Notes: generated by a model from the sequence alone, not told the origin. 64,000 nt of DNA from Gemmatimonadota bacterium (GCA_003248075.1 QJYK01000321.1:1-64000); one strand, 5' to 3'. Positions 51,937 to 60,673 are shown, counted from the stretch's first letter. Numbers and translations are program-made.

Positions 51937-53064
51937 CTAGAGCCTGGCCCGGAAGCGCCGCGCGGCGAACGTGATGCCGGCGGCGGCCATCAGCCCGAGG
52001 ATGGCGAATTGTTGCCACAGCTCACGGATTCCGGCGCCTTTCAGGAAGATCGATCTCACCACCTCGAGGAAGTGCCGGAGCGGGTTCAGCAGCGTGAGCT
52101 TCTGGAACAGCGCCGGCATCGTGTCGACGGGATAGAGGAAGCCCGAGAGGATGATCGCGGGCAGGATGAAGAGGAACATGGCCAGGAAGGCTTCCTGTTG
52201 CGTATTCGACCACGTCGAGATCAGGAGGCCCATGGACAGCCCCGCCAGGATGAAGAGGAGCGCGGCCAAAAGGAGCGCGGCGACGGAGCCGCGCAGTGGC
52301 ACATGGAACCAGAGGAGCGCCACGGTCGTCACCAGCGCGAGCTGGACCAGAGCGACCCCGGCCACCGGTAGCGTCTTCCCCAGCATGATCTCGCCCGGTG
52401 TGAGCGGTGAGACCATGAGCTGCTCGAGTGTGCCCATCTCGCGCTCCCGCACGACCGCCATCGCCGTCAACAGGAGAGACATGAGCAGCACGATCACCCC
52501 GATCACAGCCGGGACGTTGTAGACGCGTGACTCGAGGGACGGGTTGAACCAGGCGCGGGCGCGAAGCTCGACGCCGGCACGCCGGGGGGCGCCGCGGGCC
52601 GCGGCCAAACGGGCGCCGAGCTCCTGGGCGATCTTGGCCGCGTATCCAGATGCTACCGTCGCGGTGTTGGAGTTGGTGCCGTCGACCACCAGCTGGATCG
52701 CCGGCGCGCGGCCCGCGACGAGATCCCTCGTGAATCCGGCCGGGATCTCGAGGCCCACCGCGGCCCGACCGTGATCGAGCGCCGCGCCCACGTCGGCCGA
52801 CCGGTCGGAGGTCCCGACGACGCGGAAGTACCCGGAGGCCGTGAAGGCGTCGACGACCCGTCGGGACAGCTCGGTGCGGTCGTGGTCCACCACGAACGTG
52901 GCGACGTTGCGCACGTCGGTGTTCACGGCATACCCGAACAGGATCAGCTGCAGGACCGGTGACACGAAGATGATGCGCTTGGTCTTCGGGTCCCGGAAGA
53001 GCTGCCGCAGCTCCTTGATCACCATCCGCCGGATGCGGAGCAGGGAGAGGGCGCGCGCGGTCAC
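51937..53064 (-). CDS. ABC-2 type transport permease (YbhR/YhhJ-like)
   Basis: 375-aa inner-membrane permease. MVIKELRQLFRDPKTKRIIFVSPVLQLILFGYAV is the first TM; a large periplasmic domain (VVDHDRTELSRRVVDAF...) precedes five TMs with REREMGTLEQLMVSPLTPGEIMLGK and NPLRHFLEVVRSIFLKGAG. GTG start overlaps the preceding permease stop. Its TAG stop lies inside the right terminal repeat of the inserted element, so the last few residues (RARL) may have been changed by insertion. Confidence 0.9.
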   Translation of the reverse strand: MTARALSLLRIRRMVIKELRQLFRDPKTKRIIFVSPVLQLILFGYAVNTDVRNVATFVVDHDRTELSRRVVDAFTASGYFRVVGTSDRSADVGAALDHGRAAVGLEIPAGFTRDLVAGRAPAIQLVVDGTNSNTATVASGYAAKIAQELGARLAAARGAPRRAGVELRARAWFNPSLESRVYNVPAVIGVIVLLMSLLLTAMAVVREREMGTLEQLMVSPLTPGEIMLGKTLPVAGVALVQLALVTTVALLWFHVPLRGSVAALLLAALLFILAGLSMGLLISTWSNTQQEAFLAMFLFILPAIILSGFLYPVDTMPALFQKLTLLNPLRHFLEVVRSIFLKGAGIRELWQQFAILGLMAAAGITFAARRFRARL

Positions 53065-54182
53065 GCCAACTCCTTGCGGAAGACGTGCGTGGCCAGCCCG
53101 AGACCCAGAACGGCGTACCCGAGCATGAACAGCGCTTCCGGCCAGAGCACCGGCGCGCCGACGCCCTTGAGGAAGATCCCGCGGGTGACGGTGACGAAGT
53201 AGCGGGCCGGTATGAGGTAGGTGAACGTGCGCAGCACGAACGGCATGCTTGCGATGTCGAAGAGGAATCCCGAGAGCAGGACGGCCGGAAGGTACGTCGC
53301 GATCATCGCAATCTGCGTGGCGAGCACCTGGGACTTCACCGCGGCGGAGATGAAGATGCCCAGCCCGAGGGCGCCCAGCAGGAAGAGGAGCGTCATCGCG
53401 GCGAGCAGCACGACGCTTCCGTTGAACGGCGTCCCGAAGATCGCCATCCCCGCCACGACCGTGACCGCCACGTCGAACAGGCCGATCAGCAGGTAGGGCA
53501 GGAGCTTGCCGAGAACCACCTCCACGCGGGCGACCGGTGTGGCAGCGAGCTGCTCCATGGTGCCGCGCTCCCACTCGCGCGCGATCGTCAGGGCCGTGAG
53601 CATCGCGGCGATGATCGACATGATCACCGCGATCAGCCCCGGCACGATCATGTGACGGCTTTCCAGGTTGGGGTTGTACCAGGTTCTCGGCTCCAGCCGC
53701 AACGGGGCCGCTCGCGCCCGGTTGCCGGGGAGGGCTCGGGCGCCATGTCGAGCAACGATGGCGTCGGCGTAGTTCTGGGCGATCGTCGCCGTGTTGGCGT
53801 CACTGCCGTCGAGGAGGAGCTGCACGACCGCTCCCCTACCGGAAGACAGATCCGTCGCGTATTCGGGTGGCACCGTGAGAATCCCCTTCACGCGTGCCGC
53901 GACCAGGTCCTCTTCGGCTTGCCTCCCCGTCTCCGCGTGCTCCGCGACCGTGAAGTAGCCGCTGGCCACGAAGGCGTCCACCAACGAACGGCTGGCCGCG
54001 GTGCGGTCGCGGTCCACGACCACGATCGGAATGTCGTCCACGTCCCAGGTGATCGCGTAGCCGAAGAAGAGCAGGAGAAAGAGCGGGAGAACGAACGCGA
54101 GGATCATCGAGCGGGGATCGCGGCGCAGCTGGATCCACTCTTTGCGCGCCATCGCTCCGAGGCGGCCGGAGTCGAGGCTCAT
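53061..54182 (-). CDS. ABC-2 type transport permease (YbhS-like)
   Basis: 373-aa permease paralogous to the next gene: MARKEWIQLRRDPRSMILAFVLPLFLLLFFGYAI, periplasmic VVVDRDRTAASRSLVDAFVASGYF, then EWERGTMEQLAATPVARVEVVLGK and PARYFVTVTRGIFLKGVG. Overlaps its neighbours by 4 nt on both sides. Together the two permeases form a heterodimer for multidrug export. Confidence 0.92.
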   Translation of the reverse strand: MSLDSGRLGAMARKEWIQLRRDPRSMILAFVLPLFLLLFFGYAITWDVDDIPIVVVDRDRTAASRSLVDAFVASGYFTVAEHAETGRQAEEDLVAARVKGILTVPPEYATDLSSGRGAVVQLLLDGSDANTATIAQNYADAIVARHGARALPGNRARAAPLRLEPRTWYNPNLESRHMIVPGLIAVIMSIIAAMLTALTIAREWERGTMEQLAATPVARVEVVLGKLLPYLLIGLFDVAVTVVAGMAIFGTPFNGSVVLLAAMTLLFLLGALGLGIFISAAVKSQVLATQIAMIATYLPAVLLSGFLFDIASMPFVLRTFTYLIPARYFVTVTRGIFLKGVGAPVLWPEALFMLGYAVLGLGLATHVFRKELA

Positions 54183-55126
54183 CCGACCAGCGCGCCCCCC
54201 TGGGCGCGAACCAGCGAGACGAACACGTCCTCCAGCGACGGTTCGACGACACGCATGTCCGTGGCCGTCAATCCGGCACCCGCGAGCGCGCTCGAAACCG
54301 CGTCACTGCCTGCCACCGCGTCGACGACGGTCACATGCAGCGAGCGGCCGAACATGGCCACGTCCAGGACTCCGGGCACGCCGCCGAGCGCTTCGACGGC
54401 CCTCGGAGCGTCCGCGCATCGGATCTCGAGAATCGGTTCCACCACGCGCTCGCGCAGCGCGCGGGGCGCGTCCAGTGCGATCAGGCGCCCGCGGTTCATG
54501 AGAGCGAGTCGGTGGCAGTACTCCGCCTCCTCCATGTAGTGGGTGGACACGAAGACCGTGGTGCCACCCACGGCCATGCCGTCGATCAGATCCCAGAAGC
54601 GCCGTCGGGCCACGGGGTCCACCCCCGAGGTGGGCTCGTCCAGGAACAGGATCGGCGGCTCGTGCACCATGGCACAGCCGAGCGCGAGCCGTTGCTTCCA
54701 GCCGAGGGGCAGCTGCTCGGTCGTACGGTTTCGGGCGTCCCACAGCTCGGACATGTCGAGGATCCATGTGCGGCGCCGATCCAGTCGCGTGCCCGTGACG
54801 CCGTAGAGGCCCGCGTACAGCTCGATGTTCTCGAGGACCGTGAGATCTGGATACAGAGAGAAGCGCTGGGACATGTATCCGATGGCGCGCTTGACCTCGT
54901 TGCGCTCGCGCAGGACATCGAAGCCCGCGACCCGACCCTCGCCGGAGGTGGGCGTCAGAAGTCCGGTGAGCATCTTGATGGTCGTCGTCTTGCCCGCGCC
55001 GTTCGGTCCCAGGAAGCCGAAGATCTCCCCGGACCTGACATCGAAGGAAACCGAGTCGACAGCAACGAAGTCGCCGAAGCGCCGGGTAAGCTCCCGCACG
55101 ACCACCGGGTGCTCCATCTCAGTCAT
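54179..55126 (-). CDS. ABC transporter ATPase, efflux operon
   Basis: 315-aa ATPase. Walker A LGPNGAGKTT, Q-loop YMSQRFSLYPDLTVLENIELYAGLYGV, Walker B ILFLDEPTSGVDP. The signature loop reads LPLGWKQRLALG instead of LSGGQ, a known variation in YbhF/CcmA-like drug-export ATPases. Its C-terminal tail ends VVEPSLEDVFVSLV. Paired with the second ATPase upstream, it energises the ABC-2 permeases. Confidence 0.93.
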   Translation of the reverse strand: MTEMEHPVVVRELTRRFGDFVAVDSVSFDVRSGEIFGFLGPNGAGKTTTIKMLTGLLTPTSGEGRVAGFDVLRERNEVKRAIGYMSQRFSLYPDLTVLENIELYAGLYGVTGTRLDRRRTWILDMSELWDARNRTTEQLPLGWKQRLALGCAMVHEPPILFLDEPTSGVDPVARRRFWDLIDGMAVGGTTVFVSTHYMEEAEYCHRLALMNRGRLIALDAPRALRERVVEPILEIRCADAPRAVEALGGVPGVLDVAMFGRSLHVTVVDAVAGSDAVSSALAGAGLTATDMRVVEPSLEDVFVSLVRAQGGALVG

Positions 55127-56045
55127 TCGCGGCTCCGACGAGGTTCATGAACACGTCCTCGAGGGAAGGCTCGATCGCGGCGACGTCCTCGACCGCGATG
55201 CCGGCGCGCTCGAGGCTGCGTAGGGGGGCGTCAGCTGGGAGGCCGGGCTCGAGCAGCGTATGAACGGCGTCGCCAAACAGGGACGCGCTCAACACGCCGG
55301 GCTCTCCGCGAAGCACGTCCCTGGCGGCCCGCGCTGCTCGGGTGCGGATCGCCACCATCGAGCCCTGGAGCGACGCTTGAAGCGACCGCGGGCTGTCCAG
55401 CGCCAGCGTCCGGCCACGGTCGAGGAGCACCACACGGTCGCAGCGCTCGGCTTCGTCGAGGTACGAGGTGGACACCACCACCGTGACGCCCTCTGCGACC
55501 ATCTCGTGGAGGATCAGCCACAGCTCACGCCGGGAGATGGGGTCGACGCCGAAGGTCGGTTCGTCGAGGAGCAGGACCTCGGGATGGTGCACGAGGCAGC
55601 ACGACAGCGACAGCTTCTGCTTCATTCCGCCGGAGAGTCGGCCCGCCAGACGTCCCCTGAATTCGTCGAGACGACTGAAGCGGTACAGGCGCGACATGCG
55701 CGCCACGCGCTGTGCGTCCGGTACCCGGTACAGGTCCGCGTAGAAGTCGAGGTTCTCCTGAACCGTGAGGTCCTCATAGAGACCAAAGCGCTGGGCCATA
55801 TACGCCAGGTGGGGCTTGGCCCGCTCCGGCTCGCTGCCGACGTCGATGCCCACCACGCGTGCGACGCCGGCGGTGGGGCGGAGCACGCCGGCCAACATGC
55901 GCAACGTCGTGGTCTTGCCGGCGCCGTCCGGTCCGACGATGCCGAACAGCTCGCCCCTCGAGACCTCGAATGTGAGGGCATCGACGGCCGTCACATCGTC
56001 GAAGCGACGGGTCAGACCCTCCAACGCGATCGCGGGCCCGCTCAC
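55119..56045 (-). CDS. ABC transporter ATPase, efflux operon
   Basis: 308-aa ATPase: Walker A VGPDGAGKTTTLRMLAG, YMAQRFGLYEDLTVQENLDFYADLY, canonical signature LSGGMKQKLSLSCCLV, Walker B VLLLDEPTFGVDP, H-region VVSTSYLDEAERCD and C-terminal EPSLEDVFMNLVG. In YbhF-type systems the two ATPases are fused; here they are separate genes overlapping by 8 nt. GTG start overlaps the hlyD stop. Confidence 0.93.
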   Translation of the reverse strand: MSGPAIALEGLTRRFDDVTAVDALTFEVSRGELFGIVGPDGAGKTTTLRMLAGVLRPTAGVARVVGIDVGSEPERAKPHLAYMAQRFGLYEDLTVQENLDFYADLYRVPDAQRVARMSRLYRFSRLDEFRGRLAGRLSGGMKQKLSLSCCLVHHPEVLLLDEPTFGVDPISRRELWLILHEMVAEGVTVVVSTSYLDEAERCDRVVLLDRGRTLALDSPRSLQASLQGSMVAIRTRAARAARDVLRGEPGVLSASLFGDAVHTLLEPGLPADAPLRSLERAGIAVEDVAAIEPSLEDVFMNLVGAAND

Positions 56046-57031
56046 GGCGACGGGGATCCCAGAGTGACGTCCGCCGGGATTCCCGGCTTCAGCTCGAAGT
56101 CCGGGTCGTCGGCGATACGGACCTTGACCGGGTAGACGAGCTTCGTGCGCTCCTCCTCGGTCTGGACGTTGCGCGGCGTGAACTCGGCCTCGCCACCGAT
56201 GAAGACCACCTCCCCCCGATGCACCCGATCCGGATACGTATCCGACACGATCGACGCCGGCATGCCCACGCTCACGCGCCCGATCTGGTCTTCGCGCACG
56301 TAGATGCGCACCCAGCGGTCCTCGGGATCCAGCAGGGTGAGGACGGGAACGCCGGGAGACACGCTCTCGCCGGGCTCGCGGTGGCGGAGGGTGACACGGC
56401 CGGCGAAGGGCGCGGAGATCGTCCCGTTCGCCAGCGTGGCCTCGGCCCGCTCGAGGTTGGCCCTCGCCTGGGCGACCCGCGCGGCCTGCGCGTCGATCGT
56501 CTCGCGCCGCGGGCCCTCGCGGACCAACGCCAACGCCTCGTCCGCCTGCTGGCGTGTCGCCTCTGCGACCTCGAGCGCGGTCTCCGCCTTGTCGAGGGCC
56601 TGCCGACTTACGGCACCTCCCGAGAACAGCCGTCGGGCCCTCTCTGCGTCCCGTGCCGCATCCTCGGCCCGCTGCCCAGCAGATCGCAGGGCGGCCTGGG
56701 CCTGGGCGAGCTCGGCGGGACGGGCCCCGCGTCGGAGCTCGGTCAGGCGTGCCTCGGCGGCGTCGACCTCCGACTGGGCAGCTCGTCGCACCGCCTCGAG
56801 CTCGGCGACGTCGAGACGGGCGAGCTCCTGGCCGACATCCACCAGGTCGCCCTCCCGCACGCCGATGGTGGCCACGCGCCCGGCCACCTGGAAGCCGAGG
56901 TCGGCCTCCGTCGCTTCGACCGTCCCCGAGGCACGGATCGAGCCGGCTTCCCCGGATGATCGGCCGAAGGCCCACACGGCGACACCGACGACGACTGCGA
57001 CGGGCACCACGATCATGAAGCGCTTGTTCAT
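56042..57031 (-). CDS. HlyD-family periplasmic adaptor
   Basis: 329-aa membrane-fusion protein: N-terminal anchor (FMIVVPVAVVVGVAVWAFG), biotinyl-lipoyl halves (LGFQVAGRVATIGVREGDLVDVGQELARLD and TISAPFAGRVTLRHREPGESVSPGVPVLTLLD) around a long coiled coil (residues about 75-185), and a beta-barrel end (KLVYPVKVRIADDPDFELKPGIPADV). It resembles YbhG. The ATG overlaps the tolC stop (ATGA). Links the ABC exporter to the outer-membrane channel. Confidence 0.93.
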   Translation of the reverse strand: MNKRFMIVVPVAVVVGVAVWAFGRSSGEAGSIRASGTVEATEADLGFQVAGRVATIGVREGDLVDVGQELARLDVAELEAVRRAAQSEVDAAEARLTELRRGARPAELAQAQAALRSAGQRAEDAARDAERARRLFSGGAVSRQALDKAETALEVAEATRQQADEALALVREGPRRETIDAQAARVAQARANLERAEATLANGTISAPFAGRVTLRHREPGESVSPGVPVLTLLDPEDRWVRIYVREDQIGRVSVGMPASIVSDTYPDRVHRGEVVFIGGEAEFTPRNVQTEEERTKLVYPVKVRIADDPDFELKPGIPADVTLGSPSP

Positions 57032-58368
57032 GGGACGGTCTCCAGGGCTGCGTCCAACCATTGCGGCGTCAGCGCGCCACGGGCGCGGGCTTCGGAAACG
57101 AGCGCGAGCACCTGGTCGTAGCGGGCCTGCGCATAGCCGGCACGGGCTTGGAAGAGGGCCGCCTCGGCGCGCAGGTAGTCCTGTTGGGAGCCGACGCCCG
57201 TCTCGAGGCTCAGCGCTTCGATGCGCGTCACCTCCTCCCACTGGCGCACCGAGGCGGACAGGGCCTCGGCGCGTGCCGCGGCGGCCGTCAGCCGGGAGCG
57301 GGCTTCGTCCACGGCTCCGGCGGCCTCCAGCTCCGCGGCGCGCAGATCTTGCTCTGCGGCCCGCAGCTCGGCCTCCGCACGGTCGATCGCGCCCGATCGG
57401 GCTCCGCCGGTGAAGATCGGCCACGACAGACGCAGGCCCGCCTGCCACTCCGTTACGAAGGTCCCCGCAGCGCTTCCATAGTTGAGGAGCCCGGTCGAGG
57501 CTCTCAGCGTCGGGAGTCGCGCCGAGCGCTCCTGATCCGAGCGGGCCCGGGCTGCATCCACGGCGCTCCTGGCTGCGCGGACGCGGGGGTCCTCCAGGTC
57601 GGCGGAGAGCGGCGCGACCGGCGCCGCGGCGACGTCCACGAGGGGTCGCCGGGCCAGGTCGGCGGCTTCCATCCCCAGGAGCCGCATCAGCGTTCGCTCG
57701 GCCAGCTCAGCTCGAGCATGCGCGGTGGACAGAGCCGCGCGCGCGTCGAGCTCGGCGGCTTCGGCGCGCAGCACTTCCACCCGGGCCGCCACGCCCTCGT
57801 CGAGGCGCCGCTGCGCCCGGTCGGACTCGGACTCGAGAGCCTCGACCTGGCGGCTCGCCGCCTCGAGGACTTCCCGGGCGGAGAGCACACCCAGGTAGGC
57901 GGTGGCGACCCCCTCGATCAGTGCTATCCGGGTCGACTCCTCCCGCATGGCGGACGCGGATGTGCGCGCACCGGCGCCGCGCGCCCGGGCGCCGCGCGCC
58001 CCTCCCTCGAACAGCGTGTAGTCGATGCCGAGCTGCGCCTGGACCAGGGTGCGGTCGAAGTCCGGCGGGTGCGCGGGGTCGAAGCCGTGCAGCGGCGCCA
58101 CGACCATGGGCTCCTCGAAGCGAGTCAGACCCATGGTCCCGCTGACGGACGGAAGGTACGCGGCGTGCGCGGCCGATTCGTCCGCGGCTGCGGCGATCGT
58201 GCGGGCACCGGCGGCGAGCGGGGCGGGGTGGCTGGCCAGCGCAATCCGGGCAGCGTCCGGGAGTGTGAGCGTTTGACCGGCACTCGCCGTGGGCGTCGAG
58301 AAGGTCGCGATGAGCGCCACCAGAGGAGTCGTGAGCCTGGGCGCGACGCGGGGGACCATGGGGTACAT
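57028..58368 (-). CDS. TolC-family outer-membrane efflux protein
   Basis: 446-aa protein with signal peptide (LTTPLVALIATFSTPTASAGQ) and two OEP repeats: LTLPDAARIALASHPAPLAAGARTIAAA opens the first, DLEDPRVRAARSAVDAARARSDQERSARLPTL the second. Long Ala/Glu/Arg-rich helices and short strands (QLGIDYTLFEG, GLRLSWPIFTGG) fit TolC. The ATG at 58368 overlaps the tetR stop by one base (TGATG), so tetR, tolC and hlyD are translationally linked. Confidence 0.92.
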   Translation of the reverse strand: MYPMVPRVAPRLTTPLVALIATFSTPTASAGQTLTLPDAARIALASHPAPLAAGARTIAAAADESAAHAAYLPSVSGTMGLTRFEEPMVVAPLHGFDPAHPPDFDRTLVQAQLGIDYTLFEGGARGARARGAGARTSASAMREESTRIALIEGVATAYLGVLSAREVLEAASRQVEALESESDRAQRRLDEGVAARVEVLRAEAAELDARAALSTAHARAELAERTLMRLLGMEAADLARRPLVDVAAAPVAPLSADLEDPRVRAARSAVDAARARSDQERSARLPTLRASTGLLNYGSAAGTFVTEWQAGLRLSWPIFTGGARSGAIDRAEAELRAAEQDLRAAELEAAGAVDEARSRLTAAAARAEALSASVRQWEEVTRIEALSLETGVGSQQDYLRAEAALFQARAGYAQARYDQVLALVSEARARGALTPQWLDAALETVP

Positions 58369-59003
58369 CACTCGGCCTCCGGGCTGGCGAACGCGAGGCC
58401 CGAGCGGACGAAGGCCATGACGTGCGCGGCGGCTTCGGCCCGCGTCCCGGGGTCGCCCAGGTCGACGCCGCCCACCTGTCGGATCAGCGGCGCCATGAGG
58501 GTCATGTAGACGGGCTGCGAGACGACCGAGAGTGCCGACAGCAGGGGATGGCCAGGGCGCAGCGACCCGTCCGCCCAGCCTTCCTTCAGGATTCCGGTGA
58601 TGTACATGGCGTTCCTCTGGATGATCGCGACGACAGCGTCGGGCGCAGGCCGGCCCGCCGCGACCTCCTGCAGCATCAGGCGCGGGAGGTCCGGGTTGGC
58701 TGCCAGATAGTCGAAGAAGACCTCCACCACGCACCCGAGCCGCTCGATCGGACGGCCCGCGCGCGCCGCGGCCTCACCCACCCGGTCGACGAGCGGCGTG
58801 AGCACATGGGTGAGCACGGCCTCGTACAGCCCGCGCTTCGAGCCGAAATGGTATGTGATGGCTCCCAGGTTGGTCCCGGCCTCGCGGGTGATGCGCCTCA
58901 CTGACGCTCCGTCGTATCCGGAGTGCGCGAAGACCCGGCGCCCCGTGGCCACCAGGGCGGACCTCGTGTCCTCGCCCCGGCCGGGGGCCTTCGTCGGGGT
59001 CAT
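58368..59003 (-). CDS. TetR family repressor of the efflux operon
   Basis: 211-aa regulator. The N-terminal helix-turn-helix is TRSALVATGRRVFAHSGYDGASVRRITREAGTNLGAITYHFGSKRGLYEAVL; the rest is a helical ligand domain of the AcrR/CecR type (LGCVVEVFFDYLAANPDLPRLMLQEVAAG). As the first gene of the efflux operon, with a perfect palindrome 30 nt upstream of its start, it probably represses the whole unit until an exported compound binds. Confidence 0.93.
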   Translation of the reverse strand: MTPTKAPGRGEDTRSALVATGRRVFAHSGYDGASVRRITREAGTNLGAITYHFGSKRGLYEAVLTHVLTPLVDRVGEAAARAGRPIERLGCVVEVFFDYLAANPDLPRLMLQEVAAGRPAPDAVVAIIQRNAMYITGILKEGWADGSLRPGHPLLSALSVVSQPVYMTLMAPLIRQVGGVDLGDPGTRAEAAAHVMAFVRSGLAFASPEAE

Positions 59004-59032
59004 GAACGCATCGCGTTGAGCCAGGGTGAATA

Positions 59033-59076
59033 ATTCATACGTTCGTATGAATACCGGACGCGACCAATCACGTCAA
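59033..59076 (-). promoter_or_regulatory. Promoter and TetR operator of the efflux operon
   Basis: On the minus strand TTGACG (59076-59071) and TATTCA (59053-59048) are separated by 17 nt. The -10 box lies in a perfect inverted repeat, ATTCATACG-TT-CGTATGAAT (59033-59052 as read on the plus strand). Bound repressor would block polymerase. Sequence is direct; the assignment to the adjacent TetR is inferred. Confidence 0.8.
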
Positions 59077-59137
59077 GGGCCGCGCGCTCGATCCGTGGAT
59101 TCTGCGCCTCGGGGGTTCGGAGGACGCCGGAGCCAGG

Positions 59138-59827
59138 TCAGCGGAGCCGGAGCCCCAGGACCCCGTGGCAGAGCGAGCAGCTCTCCACGGCCTGGGCGTA
59201 GGTCTCGACGCGCTGGCGAGGTGTCCTCGCGCTCCGAGCTTCCGCGCTCAGGGCATGGACGCGCCGCGCGAGCCGATTCGCCTGGTCGTTGTCGCCGAAG
59301 TCGGAGGGCGTGTCGAGGAGGCCGCCTGCGCCCGCTTCCCAGGCCAGGTCCGACGGTGCGAAGAGCCCCTCCCAGAGGTGATCGACCGCCCAGGCATGCC
59401 GGAGCATATGGGACGGTCCGCGGCCGGCGCGGGGCGGGGCGTCGTCCGTGGAGATCGACGGGCCGCCTCCGGTCGCCTCGTGGCAGGAGGCACACGCCAG
59501 GCCCATGCGCCCCAGAGCGCGGGCGATCTCCAACGGCTCGGTCTGATGCTCGATGACCCGGGCCTCAGTACGCATCCGTTCGAGGGACTCCTGGCCCTCC
59601 ACGGGAATCGCTTCGTTACCATGGGTGGCCAGCCAGCGCGCGGGGCCACGGGTCGCGTCCAGGTCGCCCAGGATCAACGCAGACTGGATCTCGGCGACGC
59701 GGCCGAAATGTTCATACATGTGGTTGGGGGCGGTCTCCGCCGGATCGGGACCACCCGCACACGACCAAGACGCCAAGGAGCAAACGAGCGCGATCGCCCC
59801 TGGGGGTCGGAGACGGAAGCAAGGCAC
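59138..59827 (-). CDS. Di-haem cytochrome c-type lipoprotein
   Basis: 229-aa exported protein with two c-haem motifs, CASCH (GLACASCHEATGG) and CSLCH (ESCSLCHGVLG), the latter almost at the C-terminus. The N-terminus (GAIALVCSLASWSCAGG) has a lipobox-like Cys. GTG at 59827 was chosen for AGGAGA 7 nt upstream. MYEHFGRVAEIQSALILGDLDATR precedes the first haem. Likely a periplasmic electron carrier; its partner is not nearby. Confidence 0.82.
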   Translation of the reverse strand: MPCFRLRPPGAIALVCSLASWSCAGGPDPAETAPNHMYEHFGRVAEIQSALILGDLDATRGPARWLATHGNEAIPVEGQESLERMRTEARVIEHQTEPLEIARALGRMGLACASCHEATGGGPSISTDDAPPRAGRGPSHMLRHAWAVDHLWEGLFAPSDLAWEAGAGGLLDTPSDFGDNDQANRLARRVHALSAEARSARTPRQRVETYAQAVESCSLCHGVLGLRLR

Positions 59828-60024
59828 GAAAGACTCTCCTGTCGCGACTCCCGGCAGGTGAGGGAAAACCGGGACGTCGCGCTTCGTGCAGGAGGGCCGA
59901 GCGCCCATGGAAAGATAACAGCGCCGGACCGGCGGGCGGCAATGCCGCGACACGGCACATCACCCGGACATGGGAGTACGCCACCGGGAAGAAACGCGCC
60001 CTCACAAACCCGGGACCCGACGAG

Positions 60025-60606
60025 ATGGTCGCCACACCCTCGACGATGACGCCCCTGGGCAGCGCGCTGCCCCACTTCACGCTCCCTGAGCCCTACTCCG
60101 GACGGAGGATCAGCGCTTCCGACTTCCAGAGCGCTCCAGGGCTGCTCGTCATGTTCCTCTCCAACCACTGCCCGTTCGTCAAGCACGTGGCCGGCGCGCT
60201 CGCGTCTTTCGGTCGCGAGTACCAGGGCAGGGGTCTCGCGATCGTGGCGATCAACGCCAACGACGTCTCTCGCTACCCCGACGACAGCCCGGACGCGATG
60301 GTCGGCGAAGTCGACCGTCGCGGATACACGTTCCCCTATCTCTTCGACGAGACCCAGGCGGTGGCGAAGGCGTTCGGGGCGGCGTGCACGCCGGACTTCT
60401 TCCTTTACGGTGCGACCGGCCGTCTCGTGTACCGCGGTCAGTTCGATGCCAGCAGACCGTCGCTCGACGTTCCGGTGACCGGAGCCGACCTGCGCGCCGC
60501 CTGCGACGCGGTGCTCGCTGGCGAGAGTCCCGACGCGGAGCAGATCCCGAGCATCGGCTGCAACATCAAGTGGAGGGAGGGTAACGCGCCCGATTACTTC
60601 GGGTGA
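60025..60606 (+). CDS. Thioredoxin-fold redoxin (AhpC/TSA-like)
   Basis: 193-aa protein of the thioredoxin-like redoxin family: SALPHFTLPEPYSGRRISASDF, VMFLSNHCPFVKHVAGAL (single Cys at the active site), IVAINANDVSRYPDDSPDAM, AACTPDFFLYGATGRLVYRGQFD and SIGCNIKWR at the end. This set matches a widespread group of one-Cys redoxins with NHCPFVKH. No signal peptide. Role probably in peroxide or disulfide reduction. Confidence 0.88.
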   Translation: MVATPSTMTPLGSALPHFTLPEPYSGRRISASDFQSAPGLLVMFLSNHCPFVKHVAGALASFGREYQGRGLAIVAINANDVSRYPDDSPDAMVGEVDRRGYTFPYLFDETQAVAKAFGAACTPDFFLYGATGRLVYRGQFDASRPSLDVPVTGADLRAACDAVLAGESPDAEQIPSIGCNIKWREGNAPDYFG

Positions 60607-60641
60607 GCTTGCGTGATCACATGACCCGAGGGGGAAACGAC

Positions 60642-60673
60642 GAGCGCCACCGGACGTAGTTCCGGTGGCGCTC
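60642..60673. terminator. Perfect 13-bp hairpin
   Basis: GAGCGCCACCGGA (60642-60654) / TCCGGTGGCGCTC (60661-60673), 6-nt loop. It lies 36 nt past the redoxin stop and could terminate that gene. On the minus strand it is followed by GTCGTTTCCC and would end the small transcript from the right. Confidence 0.65.

Larger units (their letters stand above)
50272..51942. mobile_element. TIR-bounded short element interrupted by an IS110-type element
   Basis: Perfect 26-bp inverted repeats bound the region: 50272-50297 (starts CTCTAGGGAAGCTCTGCACA) and 51917-51942. Without the IS inside (50386-51817 by its subterminal repeats) the outer element is about 239 bp. It encodes no protein, so it looks like a MITE. 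The repeats resemble ends of IS5-type DDE elements, and the shared CTAG could be a palindromic target duplication, but this is inference. The right repeat contains the TAG stop of the ABC permease gene at 51937. Confidence 0.65.
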
